From: Paragonimus westermani
Lineage: Eukaryota > Platyhelminthes > Trematoda > Plagiorchiida > Troglotrematidae
Length of the DNA stretch: 64,000 nucleotides
NCBI GenBank assembly: GCA_008508345.1
Contig: QNGE01000406.1
Coordinates: 167,985 to 231,984 of the forward strand
Direction: 5' to 3'
A program made the translations under genes and the position numbers. Position 1 is the stretch's first letter, and every line of letters begins with the position of its first letter. The notes under the pieces were generated by a model. It did not search any database, was not told where the DNA came from, and saw only the letters and a program-made list of their open reading frames with translations. Positions 1 through 14,345 of the stretch are shown one piece after another.

Positions 1-792
1 TGTTAAAATGATGGAGAACTCTGAGGAGATAACTTCCCGGTCCACATAAGTATCCTAACATGAGTTTTCGAGTCGTTTCTTTATCGACACCTACTCTTCA
101 ACATGGCCTCAATCCCACAAAACACCAGCACTACTACTTTGACCGAGTGATCCTCAGAAGTACGGAAATTCGTGTGCCTTCATACGTGAGACTATCGTTT
201 GGAAAGGAATGGGAGCAGATAAGGCAAAGAACCATCGTGTGACTCGGCAACAGCACGCACAGAAAGTCGGCGCAGTAGCACTCGTCAGAAATGAGTTCAT
301 TCGTCGTAAACGCACACGAATAAAACTATCCATTTCAGAAAAACGCAAGCTGGATACGTTGTTGTAATTCGTTTGATTGTGGATGTCCCCCAAGAAACAG
401 TATCCAATCAGCAGATGACGCGCTGGATATGTAAGCATATATGAAGGTAGATTACTGGAGAAATAATCATTACTCAGTGAAGTCGGCTAGGCACTCGAAG
501 TGGGAGAACGTGGTAGTACAGGTAGGAGCGTTGTAAGCCGAAAGCGAATGCTCGGCTGGACAATACAGAGTGCACCGTTTCATTGTCTTCCAAGAGTCTT
601 AAAAATTTATGGAATTTTGGGCCAAAAATGATAGAATTCGCAACAGCAGGTTTTATTCAATAAAGTAGACTGGTATGGTTAACACAACTTCTGACTTAAC
701 TCCCATTCGTACAGCTTATAATACATACGACGTATTGTAAGAAATTCATAAACAAATAAGAACATATTGGGAAATGTTTGACAAACGCTTAC
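1..792. other. Left flank, no feature recognised
   Basis: No convincing exon, RNA gene or repeat was found. If the exon at 793-955 is real, this is the start of its downstream intron, because the minus-strand donor GTAAGC lies at its right edge. Confidence 0.4.
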
Positions 793-955
793 CCGTGGTA
801 AGTGGATCACTCAGTAGTAATTCCAGCAATTCTTTGTTTTCTTCCAGTTCATCCACTGGGTCAAGTCTACCACGTTCGTCCAACATTTGATATACGTCAG
901 TTGTTTCGGATATATCCGGCTCTTCTTCCAGTTTCTGGGAGTCTGGGCCTGACAT
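793..955 (-). CDS. Putative first coding exon of an acidic protein, gene runs off the left edge
   Basis: On the minus strand an ATG at 955-953 opens 54 codons plus one base, and the frame ends at a good splice donor (G|GTAAGC, GT at 792-791). The peptide begins MSGPDSQKLEEEPD and is strongly acidic, with a leucine-rich helix-like stretch (ENKELLELLLSDPL) at residues 40-52. The composition looks like a soluble N-terminal exon. The ATG is preceded by GGAA, a tolerable initiation context, but an acceptor-like CAG just inside the ATG region means it could also be an internal exon. I do not recognise the family. The rest of the gene would lie to the left of the window. Confidence 0.45.
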
Positions 956-3900
956 TTCCCATTGTTTCAGCAATAAAACTGAGGTGACTATCAGCTGTCC
1001 ACTCTGTACATGTGGGTTTAAAGGCGGACCAATTAGGTTTCACGTTCATTCATGAGAAAACATAATGGGTAAGTCACGTAAATAAGCGGCTGTTTCGACC
1101 TTAGACTGGCCAATGACATATCACTACCATTTGTCCTTGATATTCAAAAAGGCGACAGTAGGCGTTGTCCATCCACCAATCAACCTGTACAGCCCACGCA
1201 TCAAGGTAAAGTGTGATCAGTCGCCCACGCCAAGCAAGTATGATAAGCCAATGTGAGATTTTTAATGTATACTTTGCTTTGGCTGAACTGTAGTATTAAA
1301 CCCAAAATTATTCCGCCTGCAATATAATGATGGATAGAAGAATACGCACACATTTGTTGAGTAGGAACAAAGACAAGCACTGTGCACTTTAAAATGGGTG
1401 TAATTTGTTCCACGAAAATTTGTCTCACCCATCCGAACGATCGAAACCGGCGTTTACTTAAGTGCGTAAATCGTGCGATTAGGCAGATTCTTAAAATAAG
1501 ATATGGGACTTACAATTTATACAAGTCTGCTTGCGGATAAACGGCAAAGATCAACCAGAGTGATTCGCGCCCTTTATTTAAAATTCTATAAAGTCTGGAT
1601 GTGCCCTAATTATTACGCGTCATATTTAACCACTTCTAAATGTCACTTATCCCAGTTGATATTGGGGGTTAAGCATAGGTTAGTGCACCTGTTTCTCGTG
1701 TTTAACAGGTGATATTGATCTGTCCAGTCCTGTTTGTCACCAGCGTGAGTAACGAGATGAGCTATGGGCTTCAGCGTGTTCCCTTAAAGCGCCTGACGTA
1801 AGATTAAAGTCCACTGAAGACCCATGAAAAATGTATTGGCCAGACACAGGCAGTCCTCGACAACTGTTGAATGAATCTTTTTACCTAGAGTGGCAAACTG
1901 TTGCGAAACCAGCTTATCTGGTTGTGAGTTTTCTAACTGAGTGTAGTCTCACAAAAGGATACCGGCCGATCTTAAAGAAAAGCAGTTGAATCTCACTCGC
2001 TTCCTCTCAGAAATGCATATTCTATCTCTCTGAAAGATGGTTCTCAGACGGTTTAGGTAGTTTAATTAAAGCTTTTCTACATATACATCAGTAATCGTTG
2101 TTTAAAATCTTCTGAACAACAGGACACAAAAAATCATTTACCTGGACCTTATTCAGTATTCAGTTGACCGAGTTGGGTACCGTTTAACCGCAGTATTTAT
2201 CAGATACTTTGGGAATTGGCTGTTGTTCTGAAGTTACTATTATTCGCTTATTGCTCTACAAGCATGGGATGACACTGCGTGTATCAGTACGCCCATAGTA
2301 AAATCCAAAGAAGCTTGTCGAGTTAACTTTCAACTTGTACGAGCATGGAATTCACCAGTGTTAACGCCTGCTTTCGCTCTCGATAACGTGATCAGATAAA
2401 ACAGTACAGTGAATCGTTGCCCACATAAGCGAAGATCGAGCGGATACTAGCGTCCAGTAGTGATGCGGAGGGTATCTGGTTCGATCAGTCTCTTTTTAGA
2501 CTATCAATACCTGCTGAATCTAAACGTGGAGGAAACAGGTCATGGAGCATAGTTTTGAAGGTGAGCATAATGAAGCAATATGAAGTGTCATGTGCACAAA
2601 AAGTTAATTCGAAGGAATTAGAGGGTACGGTTGTTGTAGATTAGTGATACGAAGAGCAACTCGGTACGATTTATGTCCTATCTCAAGGTCGATTTTTCCA
2701 TTGTCTGAATCAGAAGTTAAATCAGATGAGGCAATCCTCACGTTACAGTCTAGTCTAGTGCTCATTTAAATACAAGCTATACTCATATCGTTTGAGAGAG
2801 AATCGAAGATAATTTGTGTGTGGCTTGTCAACATGTGACATGTCAGTGAATCATTCAAGTGGGTTTAAGCTGTTTTATAAGCAGAAGTTATCCACAAAGC
2901 TGGATGGTTAAAGTAGGCAATCTATGAACAGGTCGAACAAAGTAAAATCGACCATTGGTTACCCAATAATTACGTTCATCTAGAATAATTTTCAGCTAGC
3001 GTTAAGACACTGTTGCTCCTATGATTTGCTTCTATGATTTTAATGAGATCATATTGATTCTGCTGTGGTTTTCCTGCCAAATGGTGGTAAAGGAGTGTGA
3101 ATTTCAAAGAGAGTCAAAATTAATTTATACTTAAAATGGTTGGCGAATTATGCACAACTTATTTCTAGAAATTGTAAATCTCAACCGATTTTTGACAAGC
3201 ATATCATTACTGGTGTGTTGTAACTACAGCGAACCACAAGTCCAGATCATATTGTTAAGTGGATCAACAAAGTGTTTATGAATGTAAAGGTTATGTTTAG
3301 ATAAAAACGTCAGACAGGTAAAACGATTTAAAGCTCCGGCTACTTTTCATTTAACAAAAACACTTGATGGCAGGTTAAGCAAGGTCAGTTACGTTAATCT
3401 GACGGCGGAATCATGATTCTTAAGTCATTGGCTAAAATTTACAGGATAATTAATGTCGTGTTCGAGGAGGTCAAACGTGCACTTACGTGTGGTAGCCACC
3501 AGTACTGATGTGGACGACTGTATCGCTTTGGATGAAAGTCAACAGTCATGCAAACCGGGTATTCAAAACCGTGAGATATGGGCAAGTGTTAGAGTATCAT
3601 TTCGAAGTTTTGCCCAGTGGGCTGCTGAGGGAGCAGCCACTGGCGTTTCAAGACTGTATGTGACTCAATTCCTCGAGGTGCTGTCCACTCTTTCATTTGA
3701 AACATGTAGTTACTTTTTGATCATTTGGATAGAATGGTCAAAATTAGACCATTTTCGACCAGCCATTCATGGTTAACCTCCAGCTTAGCGAATATTCAAG
3801 GCCAGATGAGATGCAGAGATGATTTTGCAAACAGCTGACGTCATTTACTATGAGTGACTAGACGGACAGCTATTTCTACCTAGTTCGAATTCATCCTCGT

Positions 3901-6900
3901 AGTGCTAATGCGTTTTGTTCGATGAGCCCAAGCGTCTCGAAACAAATGCTTATCAGTTTGCTGCTAACTAGTGAGACAAGCGGCTTTCGGAATCCTCTTC
4001 CAGATTCATGTGGGGCTGTAGCGTTGTTTACTGGTCTATAAGTCAACCACAAAATCGATTAATTTCAGTCTGTTGTAAAAAACGTTTAACGGCCATTGAA
4101 AGTGAAATAGGCAACTTGATAAGTATTTTCTAACGACTGCTTTGAACAAGCGTACAACGTGGTCAGGTGCTTGGTGAACAGAATGGACGAATCCGTCTTT
4201 TAGGCAAGGAAAAAGCGGTCAATCTACAAATGTGGATATGAATAAGTAATGCGATTATGAGGTGGACTCCGTAACCTTCGGGTTAAGTACTTCATTTCAA
4301 TTTGGGATGATTGAAAAGGGTGACTCAAAAAAGCTGCAGTACAGTTTGAGTGGACGTATTAACATGTAACAACAGTAATAATCAACCACCCATTCTATTT
4401 TCTACGAATGAAGTCCTTGTGAAATCCACTGAAATCTAGCTGCTGCTTCTGGAGCAGTGTTAAAAATTCGCTCGCGAAACGTGCTTGTGGTTTGAACACC
4501 CCGTTGCACGTCAAGCGTGACATCTGGATTGCAAACAGTCTATCACCAGATGAAATGACATCAGCGACACGCTGAAGCTGTTAACGTGGGCTGTGGGCCC
4601 ATTCATAGGTAGAATAGCCCATTGACCTCTGAATTGAAATCTAATTGATTACGTAGCGTTGCTTTTTAAAAATTTTGGACATATACTTTTCACTTAAGAA
4701 AAGTTAGGAAATAGCAGACAGCGAAAGGTCACCCCTTCACTTTATGTGAGAGCAAACGTTTATCAGAGTTTAATACGTTCACCGTACAAAGTGATGCATC
4801 TGAACGTCTCACACAGATGACGCCATGTGTTTTGGTGACAACATGTTTGCAGTCTACACACTGAGCTCCGTGATTAGCATGGCTTCTGTGACTGCCAACA
4901 GCTTCGGGTTTGGGTGAAGTGGTAACATTGTGAGCGACGTCAACCAACTGACGTATATTCACTATACGTTTAGCTATGCTGAACAAGCAGTATCGACCGC
5001 TCTCCGTTACATAAAACGTGCTGACGCAGTCAGTACCCTTGACGTGGAATTGACCCGGCTCTTGCTAATACGTGTCATGTCCATTCGCCGTTCCTGTTGC
5101 CATGTGTTTTTACATACGATCAATGGTTTTATGTATGTGACTGACGGAAATAAACAAAATGTTAACTTCTCACATCTGTTTTATTGCTGCTTTGATGAAT
5201 CTGATCAAGAGGCTTCAATGATTCAAAAGTAATTTATGGTTTAAGCACGTGATCTGTTGGTTCGGATTCACATGTTCAAGAAAACGGCACACACCCTCAT
5301 GAAGGTTTTCAACGTATGAAAAAGTATTATATGAGAGGGTCAAACAGAAAGATTTTTTGAACTTCCGGTAGTAGTTTCAGTCTGATAATGAACATATAAC
5401 ACTAACTGGTATAATTCAGTCGATTTACAGTTCTTTTCAACTTTCAGGATGGTAACACTTTTGCAAGTAACTACACTGGCAGAGGTGTGCAGGCATAATC
5501 AGTGTTTTATCGGAAGAGAATTTCTTCAATGAAACAATAGCTTGAAGAGACTTTCATCTGATTATTTGTTGAACAGTCACTATGTGTGATAAATCTATCA
5601 ACTGTGCACTTCTTGAAATTCCCAATTTACTGGGGCATTCTAGTGAATGTAGTTAACAGGTGTTCTGTGTGATTTATCGAATTTCTGTAGCGGAGGCTGG
5701 TGGTTGTTAGCTCACAACATGTATTTATTAATTATGCTTTCCGTCGAGCTCTTTAGAGTTAACAAATCATTTTTTTCCAATTAGTCAACCACGAGAGCTT
5801 AACTGTCCTGTGATTTTACGTTACAGTGTGGTAAACTTCAATAGCACATCAAAGAGTGTTTGTCGTCGACGTGTTAGATCCATGCACCAATGCAACTACC
5901 AGCTGAAACACCCCCAAACTCAAAATCTGCTCTGTGTTTATGCAAATGCCCGACACTCGATACCGTTTCGTGAGCTTGAGTAAGGTTCATAGAAAAAAAT
6001 CCTCAAGGTCAGAATAAAGAATAGCTGACTGGATTGAATCGTTTCTCCAAAAAGTATGTTTGCAGGTAGCAGTTAGAAACAGTTGAACCTGATTGAGCAC
6101 ATGTTTGGGCAAAATGTTTATGTAGTTTCGACTTATCTCTCCAAATTAAGGGCGGTGTCACGGTGGACGCCAGTGAATAACTACCAGTTACTACGGAGTT
6201 TAGTACAACATCGTTTTTTGCGTGGCGCCCGGCATTTAGTTGGCACTTGAACTTATGCTCTACTGCATCAAATGTAATAATTTAATGAATGTATGCCAGC
6301 ATCAAATAACTGTTTTCTGATGTTGTAACCTGAATTCAAACCAGGGTCACATGTACAATCAGTAATAAACCGAAGTGTTCGTAACAGATATTTTCATATG
6401 AAAACATATCTTTGCTACCTTCCATACTAGAACAATAAAAATCGGGAAGAATGTAAAACCACACGGAACTAAATGCCCTCAGGAAAGCAAGTGAAGAAGC
6501 TGTCAGTCCCACGCTTGTAATTCGGAGGAAAAGCGTTTAACCTCTACATGCAGAAAAATAGTAAAGAATCTCACACCCAAAGCAAATGTTTTTTTCGCTC
6601 GACCAATTTACTGGACACAGTATAGATTGATTGGACAAGGTCAGCACATGTGAAACGCCCAACATCAAGTCTTTCGAACAGCGTGAGTCTTAGATGCATA
6701 GTTTTGTCCCAATAAACGCGCTCCCGCGATTACAATAATCGGGGGGTGAAGGTAATTTACTCACGACCATGTAGGTTTGGTTCATACGATATCTTCAATG
6801 CTGGACTGACACGTCAAACTCTCATGCTATTGTGTTGGTTACGTCGATGTTTTCAGCTACTAGATTACAGGATAATTTTATTGTATACACGTGAAGGAAC

Positions 6901-7600
6901 GCTGGATTCAGCGTACCGTGAGGTGATCGAAGGTTATTTCTCAAAGTGCTTCCACAAAAACTGATTATCTCTAGAACATCCAGAGCTCTAAGCTGCTGCG
7001 GAGTTCCGAAAAGTGTAATTTTCTACACACGTTTGTTGGACTTTGTTCGTTGGATAAACAATCACACCAACATTTTACCTGTGGAATATCTCAAGGCTTT
7101 ACTCTTGAATCTCCTCTGATCAAACCCTGCTGTTGATGAATCGTCAAATACTTGACTTGCGTGGTTACCCGAATATCGTTCAAAATGCTATACGATCTAC
7201 ATCATTTTATATAACAAATCATTCTAACATCGCGCGTTACCGTGTTTGGCTACACTGTCACTCGTTTGTGACTGCAAGAGACGCTTGGCCTGAGAGATGG
7301 TTTATTATAAGGCATCTATTACAGATATGCGAAATTTAGGATAACGGACGCAAACAATATTTAGCGTGGCGGTCATGTGTTCATATCCTCGGCAATAGTG
7401 TGCCCACATTCTCTTCGTTGACAAGTCGCGCATAGTAGACACATTTCTAATGGTCACTTCTAGTCCCTGATCTTCCTGACGTTGAGAATTGCCTTCCACT
7501 TTCCATGCGTACGAGTTTTACCACACTACTCAGAAACGAAGCTGTATGTTACACAATAACTGTATTTAAATAAGTGGATTGAACAGAACACAAATTTACG
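956..7600. other. Long stretch without recognisable genes
   Basis: Short open frames of 60-107 codons occur on both strands but show no family resemblance, no convincing splice signals at their ends and no bias suggesting coding. A near-perfect hairpin sits at 3,612-3,645. A tRNA-like B-box stretch near 2,480 was considered and rejected. The region is best described as intergenic or intronic. Confidence 0.4.
3612..3645. repeat. Short hairpin
   Basis: The arms GCCCAGTGGGCTGCT and AGCAGCCACTGGC are complementary apart from bulged bases, with a GAGGG loop. No function can be assigned. Confidence 0.4.
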
Positions 7601-7605
7601 AGCAA

Positions 7606-7710
7606 GTAATACTCAACGTTACAACCAAATCGGCTGGCCTTCTTCAGCAGTGTTGTAACCAAAATCGCATTATCGAACAGGGTGGTTGAAACGTCGAGCA
7701 TTACGGTTTT
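7606..7710. repeat. Palindromic sequence resembling Penelope-like 3' trailer ends
   Basis: On the minus strand a CTGAAGAAGGCC stretch (around 7,650) is followed by GGTTGTAACGTTGAG. On the plus strand GGTTGAAACGTCGAGC (from about 7,683) is its near inverted copy. The CTGAAGA...GAAACGT pattern resembles the tail following the GIY-YIG domain in many PLEs, and a similar tail follows the PLE at 23.1 kb. No coding remnant was recognised beside it, so assignment to PLEs is tentative. Confidence 0.3.
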
Positions 7711-10700
7711 CTTATAACATTGTGCTCATTTCGATTGGTTCATTAAAAACATGTTGAACACGGCACTCAACTAATTGACTTCTTCGGCATTAGAGTTGCT
7801 AAGAATATCTTTCAATGTTCCACTCAGTTACACAAAGTGAAATCTTCGTGAGTTGCGCGTTATCATATGGGCTGTACTTCCATTCGGTTATCCTCGCCCA
7901 ACATTTAGCAAAATGTTTGCTCATTTCCGATTAGCTGGTTCACAAATTCCTTCACCCTCGCTGTACTCGCTTTTGGATTACTCGTTGAACATTCATAACT
8001 GTTAGTCACTACTAGATTGTATCGATATCCCACTCTCTGATTTGAACAAATTCACCAGACGATTATCTTTCTGTAATACCTGACATTCCTTTAAACTTAC
8101 ATATGTGTGTGTCACTACCTTCCGTTCGTTATCTTTTTGAAAAAAAGAGAAACTAATCATGTAATCAAACACAAAGATTGTTACCAGCTTACGCTCTAAA
8201 GTTAACAGTTGTTTTTACTAAAGACATGACAATTTTTTTGTTTACCCACTACGATATTAGTGCATAGTACTTGTAACCCTTATGTCCACTTGCTGAACGT
8301 CTATCCGGTTGAACGTTGGATGAAGCAAACTGTTATTACCGTTACCGTTATTTATCGGTACGAAAGTAGGAAAGAAAATAACCTTTTATTTGTGTTCAAT
8401 GAATCTGTGGATCTTCCAATTTACGATGTCTCGACGTCCCAACTGTGTCAGCAGGATTTCAAAGGCGAACAGGGTCACATGGCTATTGTTCACACTGGTG
8501 GGCTGAAAACATAGGGACTAGCTGGCTCGTCTATAGTGAGTAGACACGGTCCTACCGGGTGCAGAGAGTAAATCAAGTTAACGCGCCTAGACATAGTTGC
8601 TTGGGATATCTTAAATTAACATGGAGACATCATAACTTGGAAAAGGTATAGACAGTGGATGGTTAAACTTTTGACACCAACCAACAAATTACATTTAGTT
8701 CAGTCACAGCATGGTCCTCGGAGCGGCAGTGTTTTTTGACCTGACTAACTTCTTTGAACTTCTGCGTGTACCGTTGAACCCAATTGCACCGGTAGTACAA
8801 AGGAAGCACATTATCCATTGTGGTTCCTATAAGCTGAACAATATTGGGCAATTTCATTCTGTTCGGGCTATTTTTTGCACTCTGACAAATTTCTTTTAAA
8901 ATGAACGTCACCACTCTCCCGGTACACAGCGACTGGATCCACTTGGCAAGTTCATAACTGCTTATAGTTAAGATGGGGCTCATTTTTACTGGACTAAACA
9001 CATCGATGGTATTCTATTTCATTCTTCCATGTAATAATCACCGTGCTGAGCGGTTAGATACTCATTTACTTGTAGAGTGTGTACGGCGCAATTAATGTTA
9101 TTTCGGTCGGATAACACCAATCATGGGTTAGTCATTCGAGTGGTCTTCAGTTGGAGCCTTTCTATTTTGTACACTACTTAGACTGCTAACTGGCGCTGTT
9201 CTGTTTTAAGCTTCACCGTATGCAATCAACGAAGCAACTGTTGAACTGGTGATTTTTATTATCCAATAGCCGAACGATACTCTGTGATCTGTATCTTTCA
9301 CATTTTCATTTCACCTTGCTATAATTAAGGTCTTCTATTCTCACTTTGAAAAACATCACTTCCGAGCCAGATTTTTACATCTCGAGTGGTGGATCTTTCA
9401 ATTCGTCGCCTCCATTCCGTCCTGCACGGTTGGCTGTCAAGAGATTTTTAACCATTAACCGGCAAGTTCAGGCATTCAGTTCTTCCAAAGTCATGGAATA
9501 GGCGATGGGAGCAATCTTGAGTATTTCGCAGATGACTGGTAGTATTCCCTCTATAAAACGATTCATCTTAATGCGTCGTTGGACATCTTGTTTCAACTTA
9601 GGCATTGTTCTTTGCACTACTGCCCTAATAACACAATGTAAATGGGTGTCATCTCTGTGGCCAAAGTGGGAACTATTGAATCTTCACAGGCCCTCCTGGA
9701 AGTCTTCTGGACTACCGCACTCAGCAATCAATATCTACTGAGTGACAGGTCATTCCGGTTTTGCGGGACGTCGTTGCATCACATCCAGGGTCGTCTTCCA
9801 CGGCTATCAACTCAACACTCCCAAGACCATGCGCTTCATTTAGGCAACCTTGGCTCAAACAACGTAAGCCGCATCCTCGAGATTGTTTGGATAACTTCTT
9901 GAAACATACTTCTGCGAGTTATTAATGTCATCAACGTTAGAATGAATAAAACGATTGAAGAACCAATCGCTTGTTTAGAAAGACGAAATGGGTAGAATAT
10001 AATTTAACAGTACGACTCCATTTAACACAATAACAGCCCGTAATAAAAAATAATAGTCACGGTTGACGGCTAAATAATATAATTTCTTTTTGCATTCGTT
10101 CTATATACCCGTTTGTTCGCCTCATCGGTATCCTTGTTTGAGAGCATCATCAACACTTGCAAATTTGACCGGTTACGAGAATAAACGTGATTTTCCGCCT
10201 ATCACCTCTCTCTTCTCAATCTGGGTAAACTTTTTGACTCCTCGTATTTGCTGACCTAGCAGCGCTCAACTTTTTGTTATCCTACTCGGCGTTTGCGATT
10301 ATTTATTCAAAATCATTTGAATTCATCCTCTATCACTGTCTTCTTTCTGTGTGTATTTGTATCGACATGTCATACGTTCCGGTTACACGCACATTTTTCA
10401 CCCACTCGTTGTCGCTACTGTTTTTTCCGGTCCGTCATCACACCGGTCGTCTCTATCATTATTTCATTGGGCTACTACAGAAACAACTGTCTTACAAGAT
10501 CGCCCACAATTCAGTATGTTAATCCATCAAACTACACACCAGTATATGGTTCTACATTATCCGGTGAGGTAGCTGGAATGAGTTAGTCATATTTGTGCAC
10601 ATAATAAGTCGTTGGAACTGCAAACACCAAATATATTACCATTAATATTGAATGTGAACTATGGATTTTTTCACATCCGAGTAGATGAATATAGCACTAT

Positions 10701-13009
10701 GTGAGAAAGAATGAGAATCGGTGGCTGAATAAACGATCACTATTCATCAAACATCACGTGATGGTTGCTCATTGAGGCATCCATGGGAAAATCGGTCAGC
10801 ATGATTTGCACCGGACAAATAAATACGTGGCAAGTTTGCACCTGTGAATATGTTGCAGGCCTTGATGAAAACAGAACAGTTTATAAAATGTGCCTGTCGG
10901 ACACTTGTAGGCAGAGGCCTGCGAACCACTTTGTTGAATAGCACATGCCGTGGCAGTCATACAACTGGTTATTTCGTTTTTATCATAACTTTTGATCCAC
11001 ATAAAAAATCAAATGATTCGTCCCTTATACTCGCAGGTGAAATTGGAATCACTTACAAGTGGTGTAATTGTTCCACCGCCGAAATTTTCATCCGGGATAG
11101 AATCAGACTGACAATATCGCATCACTATGCGCGCGTGAACTGCTTACTTCCATAAAAATCATAACACGGGATTATGGTCATATTTTGTGAAAGGTTAGTG
11201 TGAACTGTCTCATCGATACTTGACAGCTTGTCATCCGTCTACAGAGTTTTCGACATTTGTCTTTTGCCTTATTACTACTGTATAAGATTAAAAGAGCACT
11301 ATGCTGTTACTATGCCGGAAGAATAATGTATGGACGCTGTAAGGTTTACGCAGATGGGGGATGAGTCATTTTGTGTACTCATGTATGGCTGATCATGCCA
11401 GTCATACGGATTGTCGAGAATAGCGTTGGGTTATTCGCAGCTTTTGTCCTCGTGCCATGTTTGTCTCGTTGACGTTCTATGCAACGTTATTTGTCCGTAA
11501 ACGTACGTCAGTTTCGTAGTTATTCTGAAGAGTTTTGTGCAGTTGAGTGGGCTACTCATTTACAATGTCTTTAAGTTTTTCAGTTCTTTCATTTCTAAGT
11601 GAAGGTATGGATCTGTTAAAACAGAACATGACGTATGGTATGGTTAAGTTTATTAGTTAGACAAAAATAAGCGAATAGCTATATTTCCTGTCTTGAAACC
11701 CACATTCCTGTACTTGTCCTACCTATCTCATTGATCCTTTCATAGTGTATTGCAGGCAAGCTGAGTTTGGCGGAATATGGCTTCAATTTCATTGTATTTT
11801 GTGGTCCGATTTTCCAAGAATGCCCGTTCTTGGAGGAGAGTCAAAATAAGCTTACCGCTGATGAACATGTAATTTTTGATTCGCATCAACCGAGCAGTTC
11901 AGGTTGAACAGTTTTAAAATTCTAATCACTATGTGACAGAAGAAATGCGCACATTGTACGAGGTGCTAACTTGCTAAAGCATCAGCGTTTTGCAAACCAA
12001 AGTGCCATTAATATTCGGAGGGAGCTCACGGATGATCGATAGTTTGTTTAATAGTCCCAAAGAAATTAATCGAAGCAGAATATTTCATTGGCGTATCAAC
12101 TCAGTTGATATGTTGGTCAGTCATAGTTGAGAAAAAGAAGGCTAGACGAAGAGCTTTACACCTCACGCCAGGTACTCGATGATGGAGTTCCGTTATGGAG
12201 CGTGACAGTAGAGCGTGCGAGTGGATTCCGCATTTAGATTCTAGCGTTCTTTTAATTTGTCTACATGTATATGGGTCACTCGAGCCGAAATTTTGTACGC
12301 ACACTTTTACCGTATTAGTCAATCTGTGGTTAGCATTGTGTAGTTTTTGTCTCTACCTCAGATGAATTAACAAGAATTCTTCTTCAAAATGATTATGCTG
12401 TCGTACTGTTGTCCGGATAGGAAAAAAGGTTAATTTACATATAACCGAACTCGAATATGGAAAACGAATGGAGATAAATTCAAGTCACTATGGAAATGTT
12501 CAACAAATGATAAACAGAGATAGTGTACAAATCTCAAATATTTACGTTTATACGGTTAGTGTATCAGCCATTTCTGGTGGTTTGCACACTGGGAAAAATC
12601 ATTGCTTCATTACTGTTGGAATGTGGTTTTTAACATCACATCCTCGGGAGCCTCGAAGCCCCCAGTTTCTGCGAGATTGCAAGTCAGCCAAAACTTACTA
12701 GTCAACTCCAGCTTATGAGGAAATGAAGTGCATCAACTAGGAAATGTGGTCCAAATAATATCTCTCAACTTTATTGATTGCAACCCAGTGAATGGGTGTC
12801 TAGATTGCCACTCTACCACTTATTTACTGTTCGGGTTCTTCGCTTCTCCGGGATGCAGATGGGACTTAACTTATTCCAGCCAGTGGTCCACCACTTTCTC
12901 AATTATCACGTAGGTCCCCCACCTCGTAAATCTGAATTTACACGGCGACCAGCCTGACTGATCGAACAATGGAAACCAAAAATATAAGTACCGCGCCATC
13001 CACTACACT
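7711..13009. other. Stretch without recognisable genes
   Basis: Only random-looking short frames were seen. The reverse strand around 9,500-9,740 has a frame with peptide-like composition broken by stops, which could be an old transposon remnant, but I cannot assign it to a family. Confidence 0.35.
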
Positions 13010-14345
13010 TCTGGAGCCGGGTACTGCCTACCGATTTTCCTCTACTCAACTCAGCACACTGAAATGAGTGATGTGCACAATGAATGATGGTCACTTCTAT
13101 GGAATCACACTCTCCGTCACTGGTAACTGAGAGTCGTCAACAAGAACTGCAAATGTGACAAGAATGGTTATGGAGAATGCCTGATTAAACACGGTTCCTG
13201 TAGTGGCCACACTTATTGCATATCCCGCTGGTAGCATGGTTTACAAGGGTTAACGCGTTGAGCCATTGGGTTGCTTGCTGTGACATAACTAGTGAAGAGG
13301 CTACGTACGAATTACTGTGGATTCTCCGCAAGGAGGCGGCTAATCAAGAGCTTCTAAACCTTATTGACAAACGGTTGAAAATAACACTGCAACAGCGGTA
13401 TGACCACATTAATCAGAGTCTCGGCAACCTGCATAAACGAGCGTTTGATAGCTGTAACATTTTAGAATATAAAGCTTGTTGGAAGTACGGAACAACTAAG
13501 ATAACCAGAAGTCTGCTTACTACTTTGAACAAAAAAGAAGTTGCGTTTTGTGGTTTTCCCTCTGATGACCTTAGTCCACTTATGTTTAGTGAAATCATTT
13601 AGAACCTTAAGGTATGAATGAGTACTCACAGAATTGATAGAGGCAAGCGAACGTTCATGTTGCTACTAGCAGTCCACTCGGTCCGCTACTAGCCGATATT
13701 CACATCAGGTTCAGTACTACTGGCGTTGTTTCGATATCTTTCAGCACCAAGGAAAAGGCAACGAGCTTACTCGACTCATTGAACAAGCTGAATCCCAAAA
13801 TTACCTTCATCAATGAGCACGCCCGACATGAAACCCTGGCGTTTTGGGGGTATTCTCATGAAACGCCGGAACAACGGCTCCGTACTGCGGTCCGTCTACT
13901 AGAGACAGACTTGGACCGCCCAGTACCTGAAATTTTACAGTTTTGTACCGATTCAGTACGAAAGTGTTCTGGTTAGAACGATGTTCTGTCATGCAAGACG
14001 AACATGCTTGGAAGAAACACTCTCCAGAAAGACGCCACTGTTGATTATCAAGCCCAAAGAAAGGGGCTATCCATCGGCATTTATGCTGAAATTCAGCAAA
14101 CAAAAACCGGTTGCCGCGATGTACTCAACAGCTCCCAAACTGAATTTCTACTTCCGTGTGCCTTCGATGGGTGATGGCTTAGTAGTCAGTTGGAAACCGT
14201 CTCACGGTGGCTATGGGACGCACGTTCTATGCAGTCCAACTGATCATGCTGTTCACCTCCACTCGAATCCCAATACCACTACTGGCAACACAAGTGTCGC
14301 TTATTGTCAAGTCCTACATCATCTCTGAAGCCTTGTGAGAGAGCC
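13010..14345 (+). pseudogene. Decayed Penelope-like retroelement (reverse transcriptase to linker), copy B
   Basis: Plus-strand translation in several broken frames follows the order of a PLE polyprotein. A PLVAWFT stretch at about 13,227 resembles the palm-side SLFT motif. Around 13,655-13,700 HVATSSPLGPLLADIHI matches the PLE block usually written VAMGSPLGPLLAD. LLDSLNKLNPKITFINE follows near 13,770, and GLVR-like TMFCHARRTCLEETL near 13,975, then GYPSAF. KLNFYFRVPSMGDGL near 14,135 matches the post-RT YIRLPFKGD block. The order and spacing of five blocks make the assignment good. Frames change between blocks and stops intervene, so it is non-functional. No convincing GIY-YIG domain follows, so the copy is 3' truncated or too eroded. 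Confidence 0.72.

Noticed and set aside
2440..2500. tRNA-like sequence with GGTTCGATCAGTC
   Set aside because: Only a B-box-like string; no A box at the right spacing, no stem pairing and no SINE tail follow.
3453..3776. 107-codon plus-strand frame
   Set aside because: No motif, no splice signals, and it spans the hairpin at 3,612; treated as chance.
10274..10586. Three overlapping plus-strand frames
   Set aside because: Three frames open at once reflect a pyrimidine-rich stretch with few stops, not coding.
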